Assembly (NCBI RefSeq): GCF_964340395.1
Contig: NC_135560.1
Coordinates: 9,199,098 to 9,256,097 of the forward strand
Reading direction: 5' to 3'
Length of the DNA stretch: 57,000 nt
From: Glandiceps talaboti
Lineage: Eukaryota; Hemichordata; Enteropneusta; Spengelidae
The notes under the pieces were generated by a model that ran no database searches, was not told where the DNA came from, and saw nothing but the letters and a program-made list of their open reading frames with translations. The translations under genes were made by a program, and so were the position numbers. The number at the start of each line of letters is the position of its first letter. The first letter of the stretch is position 1. Positions 43,301-50,736 of the stretch are shown here, piece after piece.

Positions 43301-46300
43301 GATGCCTTGATTTGGACATTTCAGGAGTCAATACAATACATTTGTGTATGAATGATCACCCCAGAAGAAAGATAATCACTTTTGGCTACATCATGTATTC
43401 TGGTACCGGGTAATCGCTCTGAGTGTGCGTAACAGCAAAACTGATTCACTCTCAATGGGGTTTATAGAAACCTATACTTTGCTGCGCTATAATCTAATTT
43501 CTCTATAACTTGTCTGTATCCATGTCTACAAAGAATATAGACAGGGAGACGCCTTCTCCTTGAACATTCCCCTATTTCTTCCATACATTCTTAGTGCCCT
43601 TTATATAAATCTTTACCACAAAAGAAGTTCAACTAAACTCAAAAACTTGCACAAACCATTGACTATATTTCAGCATATATATTTTTTATATTATTTACGG
43701 TATGCCCTTTGCTAGTTCCGACTCCAGGGCATCTAAATAAAAATGTATGAGTGGATTTACATAGTTTTATTGATACATTCACCTGACGTCCTAGCCCACA
43801 CGACAACCTTAATATGATACTGCTATATTTAAGTGTTTCGATTTCACCTCCCCAACTTTGTCATGATGCTATAAAGTGTAAGGATATCACCAATCTTAAC
43901 ATACACAAATTTCAACTTCACCAGTGGATGCCAGTATTGTTATTATTGTTTGCACAAGTGAACACTGTTTGTAGTTTCTTTGTTATTGATACACAAAACC
44001 TCTCCTATACACTTAGCAAAGACAAAAAGGAACAACCATATGTTTTTTCCATGTGAAATTAGAAAGTGTATGTAGCATATGCTTTCATTGTGTTAGGTGA
44101 AGGTTAGAAAAACACACGCTATAAAGGCTTTCCTGTGGTACAGACTTACTCTCCAGAGAATAATTATCCACTAGAAAAGAGAAATTTGGCAAATAAGTAT
44201 GGTTTGCAGACTGTCAGAGGAACCCTCGATGGATTACACGTCCTCTTTGATAACTCACCAATTCCTCTTTGATAACTCACCAATTACGTTGAATTGTGAC
44301 AATCCACGTCACCAGAAGATAGATAGCAGCTAATATCAGAATCAATACAGGCAATGATAAGATTACCCTTGATAGTGGGACACAACAAGACAACACACAC
44401 AGTCAGATGATTATCCCATTGTCCATGTCATTTTGCTCCATTTGCTCTACGTTTACAAAATCCTATCTCATTAAAGTACTCACATCTGGACTTATACCTT
44501 TCCACTTTATGCCATACAGCATTTAAAACTGGATTCAAATTACAGTGATGATCAATGTCAGAAATAATGAGTGTTCACATAATTACTAACTTTTACAGAC
44601 ACCCCTTTTCCTAGGTTTGGTTTTAATATTATACTTGCAGTTGAACAGTATCGTTTGCGATTTAATTTTTCTAAAATAAAATAATGGTCAGCCATCTTGT
44701 TTCCATTACATTTCATCACTAACATGTATGTAAGCATTATAATAGGTATTGGTAAAACGTTGGGGTTTGTTTTTACGATTGTCCTAGAAATGAGATATCA
44801 GTAAAATGGGCAAATAGAAATTATGTGCAAAAGAGAAAGAAATGCATGGTACTTGACATTTGCAGCATTTCAAATGTACTTCAACTATTTCCAAACCTTT
44901 TTAAGTCTAAACATTTTACTTTACCTTATTCATTGTAATAATTGACTTGATTTGACTTTAACTCTAATAAATGATGAATTTGATCAGTTTCAGGAAACAT
45001 TTCAACAGCACAACGCCTTGAGTATATAACAAGTTACATGGCCCCACCCCCCACCCCCACCCTACCAGTCCTCTTCATCATCTGAACCAGCAGTAACTGC
45101 GGTACAAGTGATCAACATGATCAATGTAATAAAAATTATTCACACACCACATAAGCCCAGAGTATATAGTATCCCCCCCCCCCCCACCTTCCTTCCCTTC
45201 TCATTCCCCATCACTATTTATAGTTTTGTTCACTACATCATACTTTCATACTGATGGTGAATATCTCCTGTACTCAAATATTAATATGTGATAATACCTG
45301 ATACATTTATAAATATTTCAAAAGTACTAACGTCAGGATAATATGAAAATTGAATGGATCCTGAAAGGACACACTGCATACAACATGTACATTATTGAGT
45401 CACGGCATTTGCTGATAAACATAGTGAGAGAAAAACATTGTGAAGTTGTGCCGTATTATAAATAATCTTTACAATATATTGGAATTCAATAATCCTTGCA
45501 GTGGTAAGTACAGGTGTTCCAGCACTCCCTACAACATTCTCAAAGTTCAAGAGTTATTACGAGGTCATTGCATGGTATAGCTCTTAGCAGAAATCGATTT
45601 CTCTAGATTGTGTTCATACATTTGTTGTAATATTTCTCAGAAATTGAAGTTAGCTATAATATTCATTTTCAGTATATATACTCTTGCTTTCAATATTGGG
45701 GAATAGTATTAGTAATACCTCACTGATACAGATGTACACCAAAACCATCTCTACTTTTACAATCACCCTCTCAGAGACCTGGTGTTTCACTCAACATGGA
45801 AGGCTGTGTGTTTCTTGTTTAAATTACATGAAGACCATAGACACACAACTGCCTTGACACATACAGAAGGTTCCTGGAGAGTTTATCTCCAAACTTCCTT
45901 TGAGGCAGAGTGATGTAAAATAAGATAGAGAAGTCACTCTTGTTTATTCAGACCTCAAACCATTTTATATTCCTACATCCTACTTGTAAGGGAAGTCATG
46001 GGCAACCTTCTTCTTTTTTTTTGACTGCAAATTTCCAAGTGGCAAAGAGTAGTTTACAGGTTATGTATGACAGCTGTACAGTGTAACTTAACTCCAACGA
46101 AAGACAAATTTCCTGAGGACATGAAAAGCAACACTCCAGCCATGAAACTAACTCTTGGTTGCTCACAATCGTAGGTGTGATTAGACACTATGATGTGTAC
46201 ATATACAATGTATATGTATTAAAGTATAAATACAACACACATGGACAACAAGAACAACTTACAACACCTTCATCTTCTGCATATTGTGAAGTTGCCATCA

Positions 46301-46440
46301 AAGGGACTTATCTTGAAGTATTGAAGTACATGTAAATTCAAAAATCTTTCACTCTCATTGTATTCATGACTTTCGACAACAAAGGAATTGTTAAAGTGTA
46401 CCTATTCTGTGATACTTTTACAGGAATAATGAAGAAGAAG

Positions 46441-46471
<31 letters not shown>

Positions 46472-49400
46472 TATTTTATTTTGCCTCTAATGATAAATTA
46501 ATTCAACTAAAAGTCAGTACCAAAACAACAAATGCTTAAACTGTTATACAACACACAACAATCTATGCCAAAGATCATACCCGTAGGAATCAAGAAGCAT
46601 AACATCTGACATGAATGTGTGTACTATCATCCTACTGTTTCTGAATGCCTTCACATAGAGTGACACTGATACATTTTGATATGTTGCAAGGCCACAGCGG
46701 TGCGCTTTGGCAGGGAAAACTTACAAGGCAAATAACTAGCATTTTGTGATTACGCACACTGGCTGATCTTCCTGTATCATTTGATACAAGTGATCGACAA
46801 AGAAATTATACCTTCCAAAGTCTCTCAGAAAACAAGTTTCACAGCAAGAGTCTGCCCGTCTGAGTGCATCAATGACAGGCTGTTTGTCTCCTAAAACTGT
46901 GTTTGTCTCCTAAAACTGCTTCCTTGACAATCTCAAAACCAACAAAAACTAGTAGAACAAAAGTGAAGCTGATGTCATCCTAGGTGCATGTACCACAAAA
47001 GATACACAAAATCCATTTTCACCACCCCATCTCTGCTATTGCATGTGCAATCTCTCTGAAATAGAGCTCTAAAAATTGCCAGATCTTGTTGAGATCTGTT
47101 TTACTGGAATGAGGCACCATAGGTATAAAGTGAACAAAGTTGGGAGCTTCACATCTCTTGATACCCTGCCAAAACAATAGTGAAGCCAACAGTGGGGCTC
47201 TTCATTTTACCATTGTTAACTTTCCCATGATGCTTTGCCCAAGTCCACAGCAGGTCGCTTTGCTCCCAGATTTAGCAATCTTATAACTCTGTTTTAGAGA
47301 GGCTGTACGCTGCGAGGTTGACGAAAATGACTTTTCTGGGCTTCATAAGCATTCAAGGTTCACTATTTTCCATAATACCACTAGTGTATTCTTTGCCATC
47401 ATCACCATATCATATCATATCATATCATATCATATCATGCCATGCCATTATCTTTGTGTAAGTTCTCAATACCACTAGCATAATCTTTGCCATTTTCACC
47501 ATATCATATCATATCATGCCATGCCATTATCTTTGTGCAAGTTCTCAAATGATAGCATTTACATAATACCTGGCAAATAATACCAAATCATACCTTCTTC
47601 TTTTTAATATTTTACCACAAAATGTACAAAATTGCCTTGACAATAACAAAACCAACAAAAATTGAAGCTGATGTCATATTAGCTACATATGCCACGAAAG
47701 ATACACAAAATCCATTTTCACCACCCCATCGAATTTTATAGTCATATTTCAGTGAGTTTTGTTTGCCAGTGGCTAGACTCTCTCACCAGTCCCCAGGAGC
47801 AGCACTAGAAAATGCGTTTTGTATGTACCGATATCTACTGCATAACTGTACTCAAATATCCTTGTACTGTGGGCAGTCATTGACTACATAGGGCTAATCA
47901 TTTGTTGACGTTTTGCTGTGATGCTCCATGTTACTGCAATGCTCCACGTCAATGAATGATTAGCTCTATGTAGTGGATGAGGGCCCACAACATAAGGATA
48001 TTTGAGCACAACAATTATAGATATTGGTACATACAAAACAGCCCTTTTAGTGATGCTCCCATGGACTGGTGTGAGAGTCTACCTAGTGGCATGGTATGTC
48101 ATGACATATGTATGACTGTTGAAACCTAGAAAATAGTGATTTCTGTCAGTATGTTGTGTTGCCTACTAAGAGTATGCGCTTGCGCGCATTGTTTTACCAT
48201 CCCTATTCTTTATGGCATCTTTAAAATCAATTCTAAAACTATTAACAGGCTTAGGTCAACGCTTTATCTACATAACAGTACCAGAAATGACACTGATGAG
48301 AAATCTCAAATACACACCATAATCTACATGTACTAACATCTGTTGTCAACAAACTGATTATACAAATTAATATACAAATTAACAACCCTGGTTACACAAA
48401 ATTTCAAGGGAATATTTCATCCTTTACGAAACAGAGGTCATTACTTCTTTGAAAACATTCCACAGCTTTCACGGATACAAGTCTCAACATTCAAACATAG
48501 TCATTTCTAAACTGGACACTTGCCAAAATAAAATGAATAAGTATGACAACAGTAGGCGTTTATCGGGAAGTATGCTGGTCATGAAGTAATGACTCCTGTA
48601 CCTATTTCAGTATTGGGGTTTCCCTTGTCCTCAATATTTACAAAAATAATATGACTTTAATCATATTTTTATAACTTTCACTCCCTAGTTTTCATCACTC
48701 CTTCTTCACATATCAATTTATTAGTAGTAATAGTATACTGTTATATTAGATGCGTCATGAGTTTGGTCTATACGCATGTAAATCATCAAAACCAGTTTCA
48801 TGGATTGCGTCATCTGATCTTTTCTATTTTTAACCATAAACAATAACTGGGACACCAGACTGTCACGGACTGTATTGCAAGTTATATTATATTTATTACG
48901 TGGATGATGGACCTGTTTGGGTAATATTTGAATTCCATGCTTGAGTTACGGCCACAATCATTCTTTTTTTCACATATAACTTTGTTCAAAGCTTGGCTAG
49001 ACAACTGGTTTTCACATCAAAATTCTAATCTCAAGCCAACACATGACATCATGCCTTTCAACTGTTTACTGTCCAATTAAATTTTATACCAGATCTTCAA
49101 TGTTCGTAATTTTGTTTCTTTGTAATTTACTGTTTACTTACGCGCAAATAATTAATGCTAATGTACATACATATTAATACATCATAGCCTCATGACTGGG
49201 TGCAATTTACTAATGTGTTTTTGTTATCGGTTATTGATGTCAAAAAACCCAATCAATCATAGAAAGAATTACATGTATTTGATGCAATTACTGGAGTCTG
49301 TCTCTCTCGATTTTACTTCTTTACACAATGTCGTAAAAACCTTTGCCTTAGATTTAAAATTATATTAGTCTGCCATTACTTATAAATTACTCAATTTGAT

Positions 49401-50495
49401 AATCTAACACAAACAACATCTCTTTACCCTGTATGTCAGGGTTCTGAAGTGTCCCTCCGTCAAGGTCAGTGTGTTTTGTCACAGAAAGGCTATGTCGCCA
49501 GGTGACAACTTCTACTGTTATCTGGCTACTTTTATTGTCATCGGCTGAAGGAGAGAGTAAAGGAGGACAGGGTGTTGTTGTATACACCCACCTTAATATA
49601 ATAATACGACTTCACATATGGAACAATAATTAAAGCTGTATGACAATTTTGATAATTTTTTGTGATCACAACACATGGCAAGGACTCACCAACATCAGCA
49701 TCCCATATACCTTATTTGTATATGGTTCAAGAAGGAATGCTGTACATACACATCATACAAATTTATGCGTTAAAAAACAGGGGTCACTGAATTTCGTGAC
49801 TAAAACATGGTTTTATAAAGACCTCGTGACCTACATCTTTAAATACCTCTACATATATTTCAAACTAAAACTTGCTTTGCTTCTCAATAACATGTGTGCA
49901 ACACTCTTAACCCATGCGCTATTTGATGCATATCATTACAAACCCAGCCTCTGTTTCAGTCTAAAATCTAGCATGACCTAGAATAGAAGCATAAACTTTA
50001 CAACTACATCTGGAGGAAAGTAGTCTGTTTATTTCCTCTGATCTCTGAACCAACAATGTACAGTTCACTACCCTACAGACACATATAATGCTTGAGGAAA
50101 TTCAAAATGAAGTCATTAATATTGCTTCAGGAGACTTCTGTATACATCACGTAAGGCTGGTACAAAGTACGAAGCTTTCATTAGATTACTGCATTGTATT
50201 ACAAACAAAAGGTGATATACAAGTCCAGTGCTCTGACAGAACCACTTATCAAATTGGTTCTATGTTGACAATATCATGGAACTTTCAAAGCATAATTCCT
50301 CAAATATAGGAAAAGGAACTACAAGGAGGAGTAAATAACCAAATGATTTTGGGTGGACTGTTTAGTGTCATCTGACCCATACTTGTCAGTAAGTCTACTG
50401 AATATTCAAAGCCACACACACCTTAAAGGGACACAGGCCAAGTTTAGACGGTTTTTGGATTTGGTGGTTGAAATGAAATACTTACGTAAAACCAT
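7339..50495 (-). CDS. Provisional long multi-exon gene, product unknown
   Basis: Minus-strand segments with AG/GT borders, read right to left: 50486-50495 (ATG, start), 49428-49544, 44150-44170, 37923-37990, 35526-35672, 34331-34551 (or ending at 34359), [unresolved join], 26300-26326, 23378-23406, 21319-21434, 13359-13386, 12771-12813, 11369-11411, 10078-10167, 7339-7398. Every join except the bracketed one keeps phase: 1,1,1,0,0, then 0,2,1,2,0,1,1. Two more phase-compatible segments are 49690-49710 and 27843-27874. I recognise no domain. The right part has helical text such as LCATLNIHMPAVVEIIDLVS; the left part has beta-like text such as LVVSVDILIHTTKP. Short exons were chosen partly for phase, so chance inclusion is likely for some. 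I saw no clear last exon. Confidence 0.3.
8176..8359. repeat. Perfect 96-bp tandem duplication
   Basis: The unit beginning CCATTAAAAAAAAAATTAC runs 8176-8271 and is repeated from 8272; at least 88 bp are identical. The period is 32 codons, so the open frame at 8103-8483 survives as two copies of a 32-residue block (core IIYSLDGKHRNEHLKVY). Identity implies a very recent event or an assembly artefact. I do not think the frame is a gene. Confidence 0.95.
9813..9852. repeat. 20-bp tandem duplication
   Basis: GTTGAACAAAGACTGCAACA is followed by GTTGAACAAAGAATGAAACA. Confidence 0.9.
10078..10167 (-). CDS. Candidate exon with a leucine-rich-repeat-like stretch (90 nt)
   Basis: In phase 1-1 it reads RVLVTLPKLMPEGLTRLYIT then DNNLKLYWS, leaving through AGTG|GTAAGC. 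GLTRLYITDNNLKLY fits the LxxLxIxxNxLxxL pattern, but one copy is not enough to call an LRR. The acceptor CATTGGATACAG lacks a pyrimidine tract. Confidence 0.3.
11369..11411 (-). CDS. Candidate 43-nt exon
   Basis: The acceptor is AACTCTGATAAG and the donor ACCTG|GTAAAGTG. In phase 0-1 it reads LVVSVDILIHTTKP, a beta-strand-like stretch that continues into 10078-10167. Confidence 0.22.
12771..12813 (-). CDS. Candidate 43-nt exon
   Basis: The donor AAGTG|GTAAGG is strong; the acceptor AAATAAAATCAAG is weak. In phase 2-0 it reads VSIVFAAQLNSMKV. Confidence 0.22.
13359..13386 (-). CDS. Candidate 28-nt exon
   Basis: The donor TTCA|GTAAGTGG is near perfect; the acceptor is GATCACTTACAG. In phase 1-2 it reads KRSRLFMF and links 21319-21434 with 12771-12813. 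Confidence 0.22.
16151..16196. repeat. 24-bp tandem duplication
   Basis: GTTAAGGTTATCGGAACACT occurs at 16151 and 16175. The period is a multiple of three, so the 117-codon open frame around it (16035-16388) stays open. That frame looks non-coding. Confidence 0.95.
17873..17905. mobile_element. Relic terminus of the hairpin MITE family
   Basis: ATTATTCCCCAATATTTTTC then TTCCTTTAGTCGG matches the left end of copy 2. No opposing arm is visible nearby, so it is truncated. Confidence 0.5.
18628..18712. repeat. 46-bp tandem duplication
   Basis: GATTCACTTATTTTTATGAA through CTTGGAGAC occurs at 18628-18666 and 18674-18712 with one mismatch in 39 bp. Confidence 0.95.
19705..19800 (-). mobile_element. 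3' tail of a non-LTR retroelement or SINE with (ATTG)n end
   Basis: Read on the minus strand: TGTACAGCGCCTCTGAGCTC, TACTTCATATTGGATACATG, GGGAGCTCTAATTTTC, then six TGAT units. From memory this resembles tails of the form AGCGCCTTGAGC...GCGCTATATAA followed by a short tandem repeat, common at 3' ends of RTE/CR1-like elements and their SINEs. The body to the right is not recognisable. Confidence 0.45.
21319..21434 (-). CDS. Candidate exon with a helical segment (116 nt)
   Basis: Entered in phase 2 after the acceptor AAACTGTATAG, it reads VDQVRALCATLNIHMPAVVE then IIDLVSSLVEVHVQQQKR, and leaves through AGAA|GTAAAT in phase 1. Periodic hydrophobic residues suggest an amphipathic or coiled helix. 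The acceptor has a poor pyrimidine tract. Confidence 0.35.
22831..22929. repeat. (TA)n tract with TTTA interruptions
   Basis: About 100 bp of alternating AT with regularly spaced TTTA. It is cruciform-prone and an easy site for assembly or length error. Confidence 0.95.
23378..23406 (-). CDS. Candidate 29-nt exon
   Basis: The acceptor GTGCTCTGTTTTAG and the donor ACAA|GTGAGTGC are both strong. In phase 0-2 it reads MIYNEVVKY and joins the exon at 21319-21434 in frame; the other two frames contain stops. Confidence 0.28.
23560..24010. promoter_or_regulatory. Possible cis-regulatory block
   Basis: Contains an intact octamer ATGCAAAT (23967-23974), TTCACAGCTGTGAAC (a perfect 15-bp palindrome near 23650) and TCAATGACGCAGCC. 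No simple repeats. Function is inferred only from motif content. Confidence 0.22.
24845..24991. mobile_element. Hairpin MITE, copy 1
   Basis: GTTATTCTTCAATATTTTTC at the left end faces GAAGAAAAATATTGAGAATA at the right end. The arms continue through CATTCAGCCAGAAAAT and CCTTGGCTAAACG, and the centre carries GTCTAGCGAC. Almost the whole 147 bp folds on itself with mismatches. Confidence 0.75.
25828..25977. mobile_element. Hairpin MITE, copy 2 (inverted relative to copy 1)
   Basis: TATTATTCCCCAATATTTGT faces AATTATTGGAGAATAACA. The interior shares GAGTCGCTAGAC and CCTTAGGTCA with the reverse complement of copy 1, at roughly 75 percent identity. Confidence 0.75.
26616..26972. mobile_element. 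Foldback element, arms about 56 bp
   Basis: CCGTTTCAAGTCACCGTTCA and TTGATACAACCAC in the left arm (26616-26671) are inverted as GTGGTTGTATCAAACAG and TGAACGGTGACTTGAAACTG in the right arm (26916-26972). The centre is about 245 bp of AT-rich DNA without a gene. Confidence 0.75.
27955..28580. repeat. Very long interrupted (ATGT)n microsatellite
   Basis: About 620 bp, mostly TATG units. It is broken by TATATGTGTGTTTATG (near 28097 and 28208) and GTGTGTGCACATGTATG-like breaks (near 28010, 28290 and 28417). The repeated interruptions show that blocks of the array were themselves duplicated. It is open in several frames on both strands, giving Met-Tyr-Val-Cys or Ile-His-Thr repeats of up to 228 residues with no coding meaning. 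Confidence 0.97.
28855..29105. promoter_or_regulatory. Possible cis-regulatory block
   Basis: Complexity is higher than in the flanks, with no simple repeats. Motif-like words are packed together: CTCGGCGGGAATCTCC, GTTTATCTGATTT, ATCTGTTCATGTCATCG, ATTTATGCATGC and TTTTATTCATTTTTGG. A 60-codon frame (28928-29110) lies inside but has no coding features. This is a visual impression; only cross-species alignment can show conservation. Confidence 0.2.
29771..30155. repeat. Degenerate purine-rich minisatellite, 4-5 copies of about 90 bp
   Basis: Repeated parts are GGGGAGGGGGA, GAATTCAGTGGGGTAACC, AACCAATCAG and GGAACCTTGATGAA, seen near 29815, 29900, 29960, 30015 and 30125. A G14 run lies at 29978-29991. 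Open frames on both strands here are repeat readings. Confidence 0.75.
30655..30905. promoter_or_regulatory. Possible cis-regulatory block
   Basis: A non-repetitive stretch with CAGGAGGACATGTG, TTCAAACAAAG, AACAATAATTGG (Sox/homeodomain-like) and CATAACAGATCAGCAG. Same caution as for 28855-29105. Confidence 0.2.
31740..32060. promoter_or_regulatory. Possible cis-regulatory block
   Basis: A non-repetitive stretch with ATCGCGGCAAAGAATTGG, GGATTAATGTCAAAG (Otx/homeodomain-like), TGACAAGATAACA (GATA-like) and GATGATCTCC. It ends where the 75-bp tandem repeat begins. Confidence 0.2.
32099..32310. repeat. Degenerate 75-bp tandem repeat, three copies
   Basis: Units start ATGGCTTGTT (32099), ATGCCTTGTT (32175) and ATGATTTGTT (32250). 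They share GGCAGCCATGA-like and GAGCAACTCTA-like parts. A strong splice-donor look-alike (CAG|GTAAGCGAT, reading minus) in unit 1 is part of the repeat. Confidence 0.7.
33156..33174. repeat. G19 run, longest of a set of poly-G/poly-C tracts
   Basis: Others are C12 at 4571-4582, G14 at 10742-10755, G18 then G9 at 22141-22169, G14 at 29978-29991, C13 at 45173-45185, C15 at 53825-53839 and G13 at 56725-56737. Lengths may be unreliable because of slippage. Confidence 0.95.
33770..34195. repeat. G-rich degenerate minisatellite with TTGGTC units
   Basis: Repeats of GCTAGGGGTGGGGA (near 33875, 33909, 33925, 33964, 34170) alternate with TTGGTCTATTCAGG (near 33850, 33945, 34155). A (TTGGTC)4 run lies at 34141-34164. 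GGGTGGGGTGGGTGTTGGG at 33879-33897 is a canonical G-quadruplex motif on the plus strand. Inside, TAGCCCAGAGACTTGG (33987-34002) is inverted at 34076-34093. Confidence 0.75.
34331..34551 (-). CDS. Candidate exon of the provisional long gene
   Basis: The acceptor is ATATTGTACAG. Two donors are possible: CTCAG|GTGTGT (end 34359, phase 1) or AAAAG|GTAGTA (end 34331, phase 2). It reads GVFEVEHVKGGPQWHGKDTE then PGDDITLCFPCRPSHINQ, followed by a Lys/Asn-rich AT-rich part. The first 40 codons have higher GC than surrounding DNA. The complementary frame is also open, so this may instead be a repeat relic. Confidence 0.28.
35526..35672 (-). CDS. Candidate exon of the provisional long gene (49 codons)
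   Basis: The acceptor GCACAGTTTCTCTTCAG is strong; the donor GGAA|GTAGTG is moderate. Phase is 0 at both ends. It reads FLHHTRSSSPSLHVELQRNT then IETSAKVFKNDVSVDPVVI. The plus strand is also open here, so coding strand is not certain. Confidence 0.33.
36465..36950. mobile_element. Foldback element with a duplicated left terminus
   Basis: Two 72-bp tandem copies start CAGCTAAAA at 36465 and 36537. The second, ACAGCTAAAATGATGTAGGC then TTGGTGTTTCACTCA (36536-36570), is inverted at 36916-36950 with one mismatch in 35 bp. The interior is about 345 bp. Confidence 0.75.
37923..37990 (-). CDS. Candidate exon of the provisional long gene (68 nt)
   Basis: The acceptor TTCTTCCGTTGTCCTGAG and the donor GGCA|GTGAGTG are both good. 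Entered in phase 1 it reads FHAEGGRRLLFTFLETVSEL and VA, and leaves in phase 0. It looks like a short amphipathic helix. No domain recognised. Confidence 0.38.
38588..39362. repeat. Degenerate 42-bp minisatellite, about 18 copies
   Basis: Consensus parts: ACTCACTAGTCAA, then TNTCTTCTATCATTGAA, then CAAACTCCCTAC. Exact 42-bp steps are seen at 39081, 39123 and about 39165, and again from 39311 to 39353. Copies are most alike at 39000-39250 and decay to the left, with 40- to 48-bp variants. Confidence 0.9.
40195..40325. repeat. CpG-rich islet, probable fragment of a dispersed element
   Basis: In AT-rich surroundings this stretch carries CTCGGGCCTTCAGCCCTCGA, CCGGATCCGAGCGCGGTG and GCGAGCGACTGTCGACAGTC. 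The last 14 bp (40312-40325) are a perfect palindrome. CA-rich DNA flanks both sides. The minus strand is open and not repetitive in sequence (LAPFSYVLSKLKSSPRSDPA), so an exon or a decayed transposon gene is also possible. Confidence 0.35.
41458..41710. repeat. 123-bp tandem repeat, two degenerate copies
   Basis: Copies start at GCAACAAA (41458 and 41581) and share AAAAAAGTTNTGAAATTTATA, AAATTGNAATCAT and ATCATTGCAAAATTT. Confidence 0.8.
41967..42377. mobile_element. Foldback MITE with about 80-bp termini, possibly TA-flanked
   Basis: TA-GTCTAGTTCCTGACGAC at the left matches GTCGTCAGGAACTAGAC-TA at the right. The arms continue (TGTTCCGATTTTACACTG against CAGCATAAAATCAGAACA; TCTAGTCAATGTCGTTACTC against GAGTAACGACACTGACTAGA) to 42047 and 42296. 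Inside is a perfect 16-bp palindrome GCACAGAATTCTGTGC (42048-42063) followed by C8. TA on both sides would fit Tc1/mariner-type insertion, although TA is part of the mirror and so not proof. Confidence 0.75.
44150..44170 (-). CDS. Candidate 21-nt microexon
   Basis: Both borders are near consensus: acceptor AATTTCTCTTTTCTAG and donor GAGA|GTAAGTCTG. In phase 1-1 it reads DNYSLE between the exons at 49428-49544 and 37923-37990. A microexon this short can only be confirmed by transcript data. Confidence 0.28.
44241..44284. repeat. Perfect 22-bp tandem duplication
   Basis: TCCTCTTTGATAACTCACCA plus AT occurs twice in succession. Confidence 0.97.
44290..46430. other. No gene recognised
   Basis: AT-rich, with a C-rich patch CCCCACCCCCCACCCCCACC at 45042 and C13 at 45173. 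Confidence 0.45.
45691..45708. mobile_element. Possible second relic terminus of the hairpin MITE family
   Basis: CAATATTGGGGAATAGT is the reverse complement of the family end (ATTCCCCAATATT). It is only about 16 bp, so chance or convergent similarity is possible. Confidence 0.3.
46431..46470. repeat. (GAA)13 trinucleotide repeat
   Basis: Thirteen uninterrupted GAA/AAG units. This purine tract can form a triplex. A shorter GAA run occurs at 15756-15772. Confidence 0.95.
46881..46918. repeat. Perfect 19-bp tandem duplication
   Basis: TGTTTGTCTCCTAAAACTG occurs twice in succession. Confidence 0.97.
46922..47030. repeat. Dispersed direct repeat, copy 1 (copy 2 at 47635-47730)
   Basis: CCTTGACAATCTCAAAACC through GATACACAAAATCCATTTTC and ACCACCCCATC recurs 710 bp to the right with about 80 percent identity. 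Copy 2 ends about 35 bp before the foldback at 47765. Confidence 0.85.
47375..47548. repeat. 94-bp tandem repeat containing (CATAT)n
   Basis: Two copies begin ATACCACTAG at 47375 and 47469 and end GCCATTATCTTTGTGNAAG. The second has fewer CATAT units, so the inner pentanucleotide changed length after duplication. Confidence 0.9.
47635..47730. repeat. Dispersed direct repeat, copy 2
   Basis: Second copy of 46922-47030, with a deletion of about 14 bp near ACTAGTAGAAC. The final 30 bp (ATACACAAAATCCATTTTCA and CCACCCCATC) are identical. Confidence 0.85.
47765..48090. mobile_element. Near-complete 326-bp palindromic foldback element
   Basis: GCCAGTGGCTAGACTCTCTC at the left is inverted as GAGAGTCTACCTAGTGGC at the right. 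The mirror holds through ACCAGTCC, TTTTGTATGTACCGATATCT, ACTCAAATATCCTTGT, GACTACATAGGGCTAATCAT and TTGACG to a small centre with two GATGCTCCA-like repeats. Arms are about 150 bp with about 85 percent identity. There is no coding capacity. Confidence 0.85.
48095..49420. other. No gene recognised
   Basis: AT-rich DNA without clear repeats. A 66-codon plus frame at 48136 has no supporting features. Confidence 0.45.
49428..49544 (-). CDS. Candidate exon of the provisional long gene (117 nt)
   Basis: The acceptor TACTCTCTCCTTCAG has a long pyrimidine tract. The donor is CAGG|GTAAAG. With two leading bases the frame reads DDNKSSQITVEVVTWRHSLS then VTKHTDLDGGTLQNPDIQ and ends in phase 1. Composition is more coding-like than the flanks. 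This is the best single exon candidate on the left side of the promoter. The family is unknown. Confidence 0.42.
50486..50495 (-). CDS. Provisional long gene, first coding exon (10 nt)
   Basis: ATGGTTTTAC followed by the near-consensus donor GTAAGTAT. The ATG overlaps the TGA of a short upstream frame (TGATG). Phase 1 at the end fits the two-base start of 49428-49544. It sits at the edge of the CpG-containing promoter block. Confidence 0.35.
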
Positions 50496-50736
50496 CACGA
50501 AACTAATAAAGTATAGTGTTTACAACGATTCATGACTTCGATGTAGTTAAATATCATCTTCTGACGCTGCTAGCACAGCTAAAAGATTTGCGACAAATCG
50601 CCGGCGGCAAAACCTTGCAGCCATCTCACCATTGTACGTTCAGAGAATTTGAATGTTATCACGTGATAACGACAACAAACTTCCGTGACGTCAAGATGGT
50701 AATTTATGCTGTGACCCATGACCCTCTTGAAAAACA
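50496..50736. promoter_or_regulatory. Probable bidirectional TATA-less promoter (E-box palindrome, ETS/CRE composite)
   Basis: Within 241 bp are a perfect 16-bp palindrome GTTATCACGTGATAAC (50655-50670) centred on the E-box CACGTG, an ETS-type ACTTCCG abutting a full cAMP-response element TGACGTCA (50679-50693), and AAGATGGT resembling a YY1 site (50693-50700). CGCCGGCGG lies near 50600. No TATA box is evident. A plus-strand start and donor lie at 50737-50766. A minus-strand ATG with donor C|GTAAGTAT lies at 50486-50495. ETS, CRE, YY1 and E-box sites are the usual set at housekeeping promoters in animals. Divergent use is inferred. Confidence 0.55.

Larger units (their letters stand above)
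39363..44140. other. No gene recognised between repeats
   Basis: Contains the CpG-rich islet at 40195, the 123-bp tandem at 41458 and the foldback at 41967. The other frames of 60-92 codons have no motifs. Confidence 0.4.
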
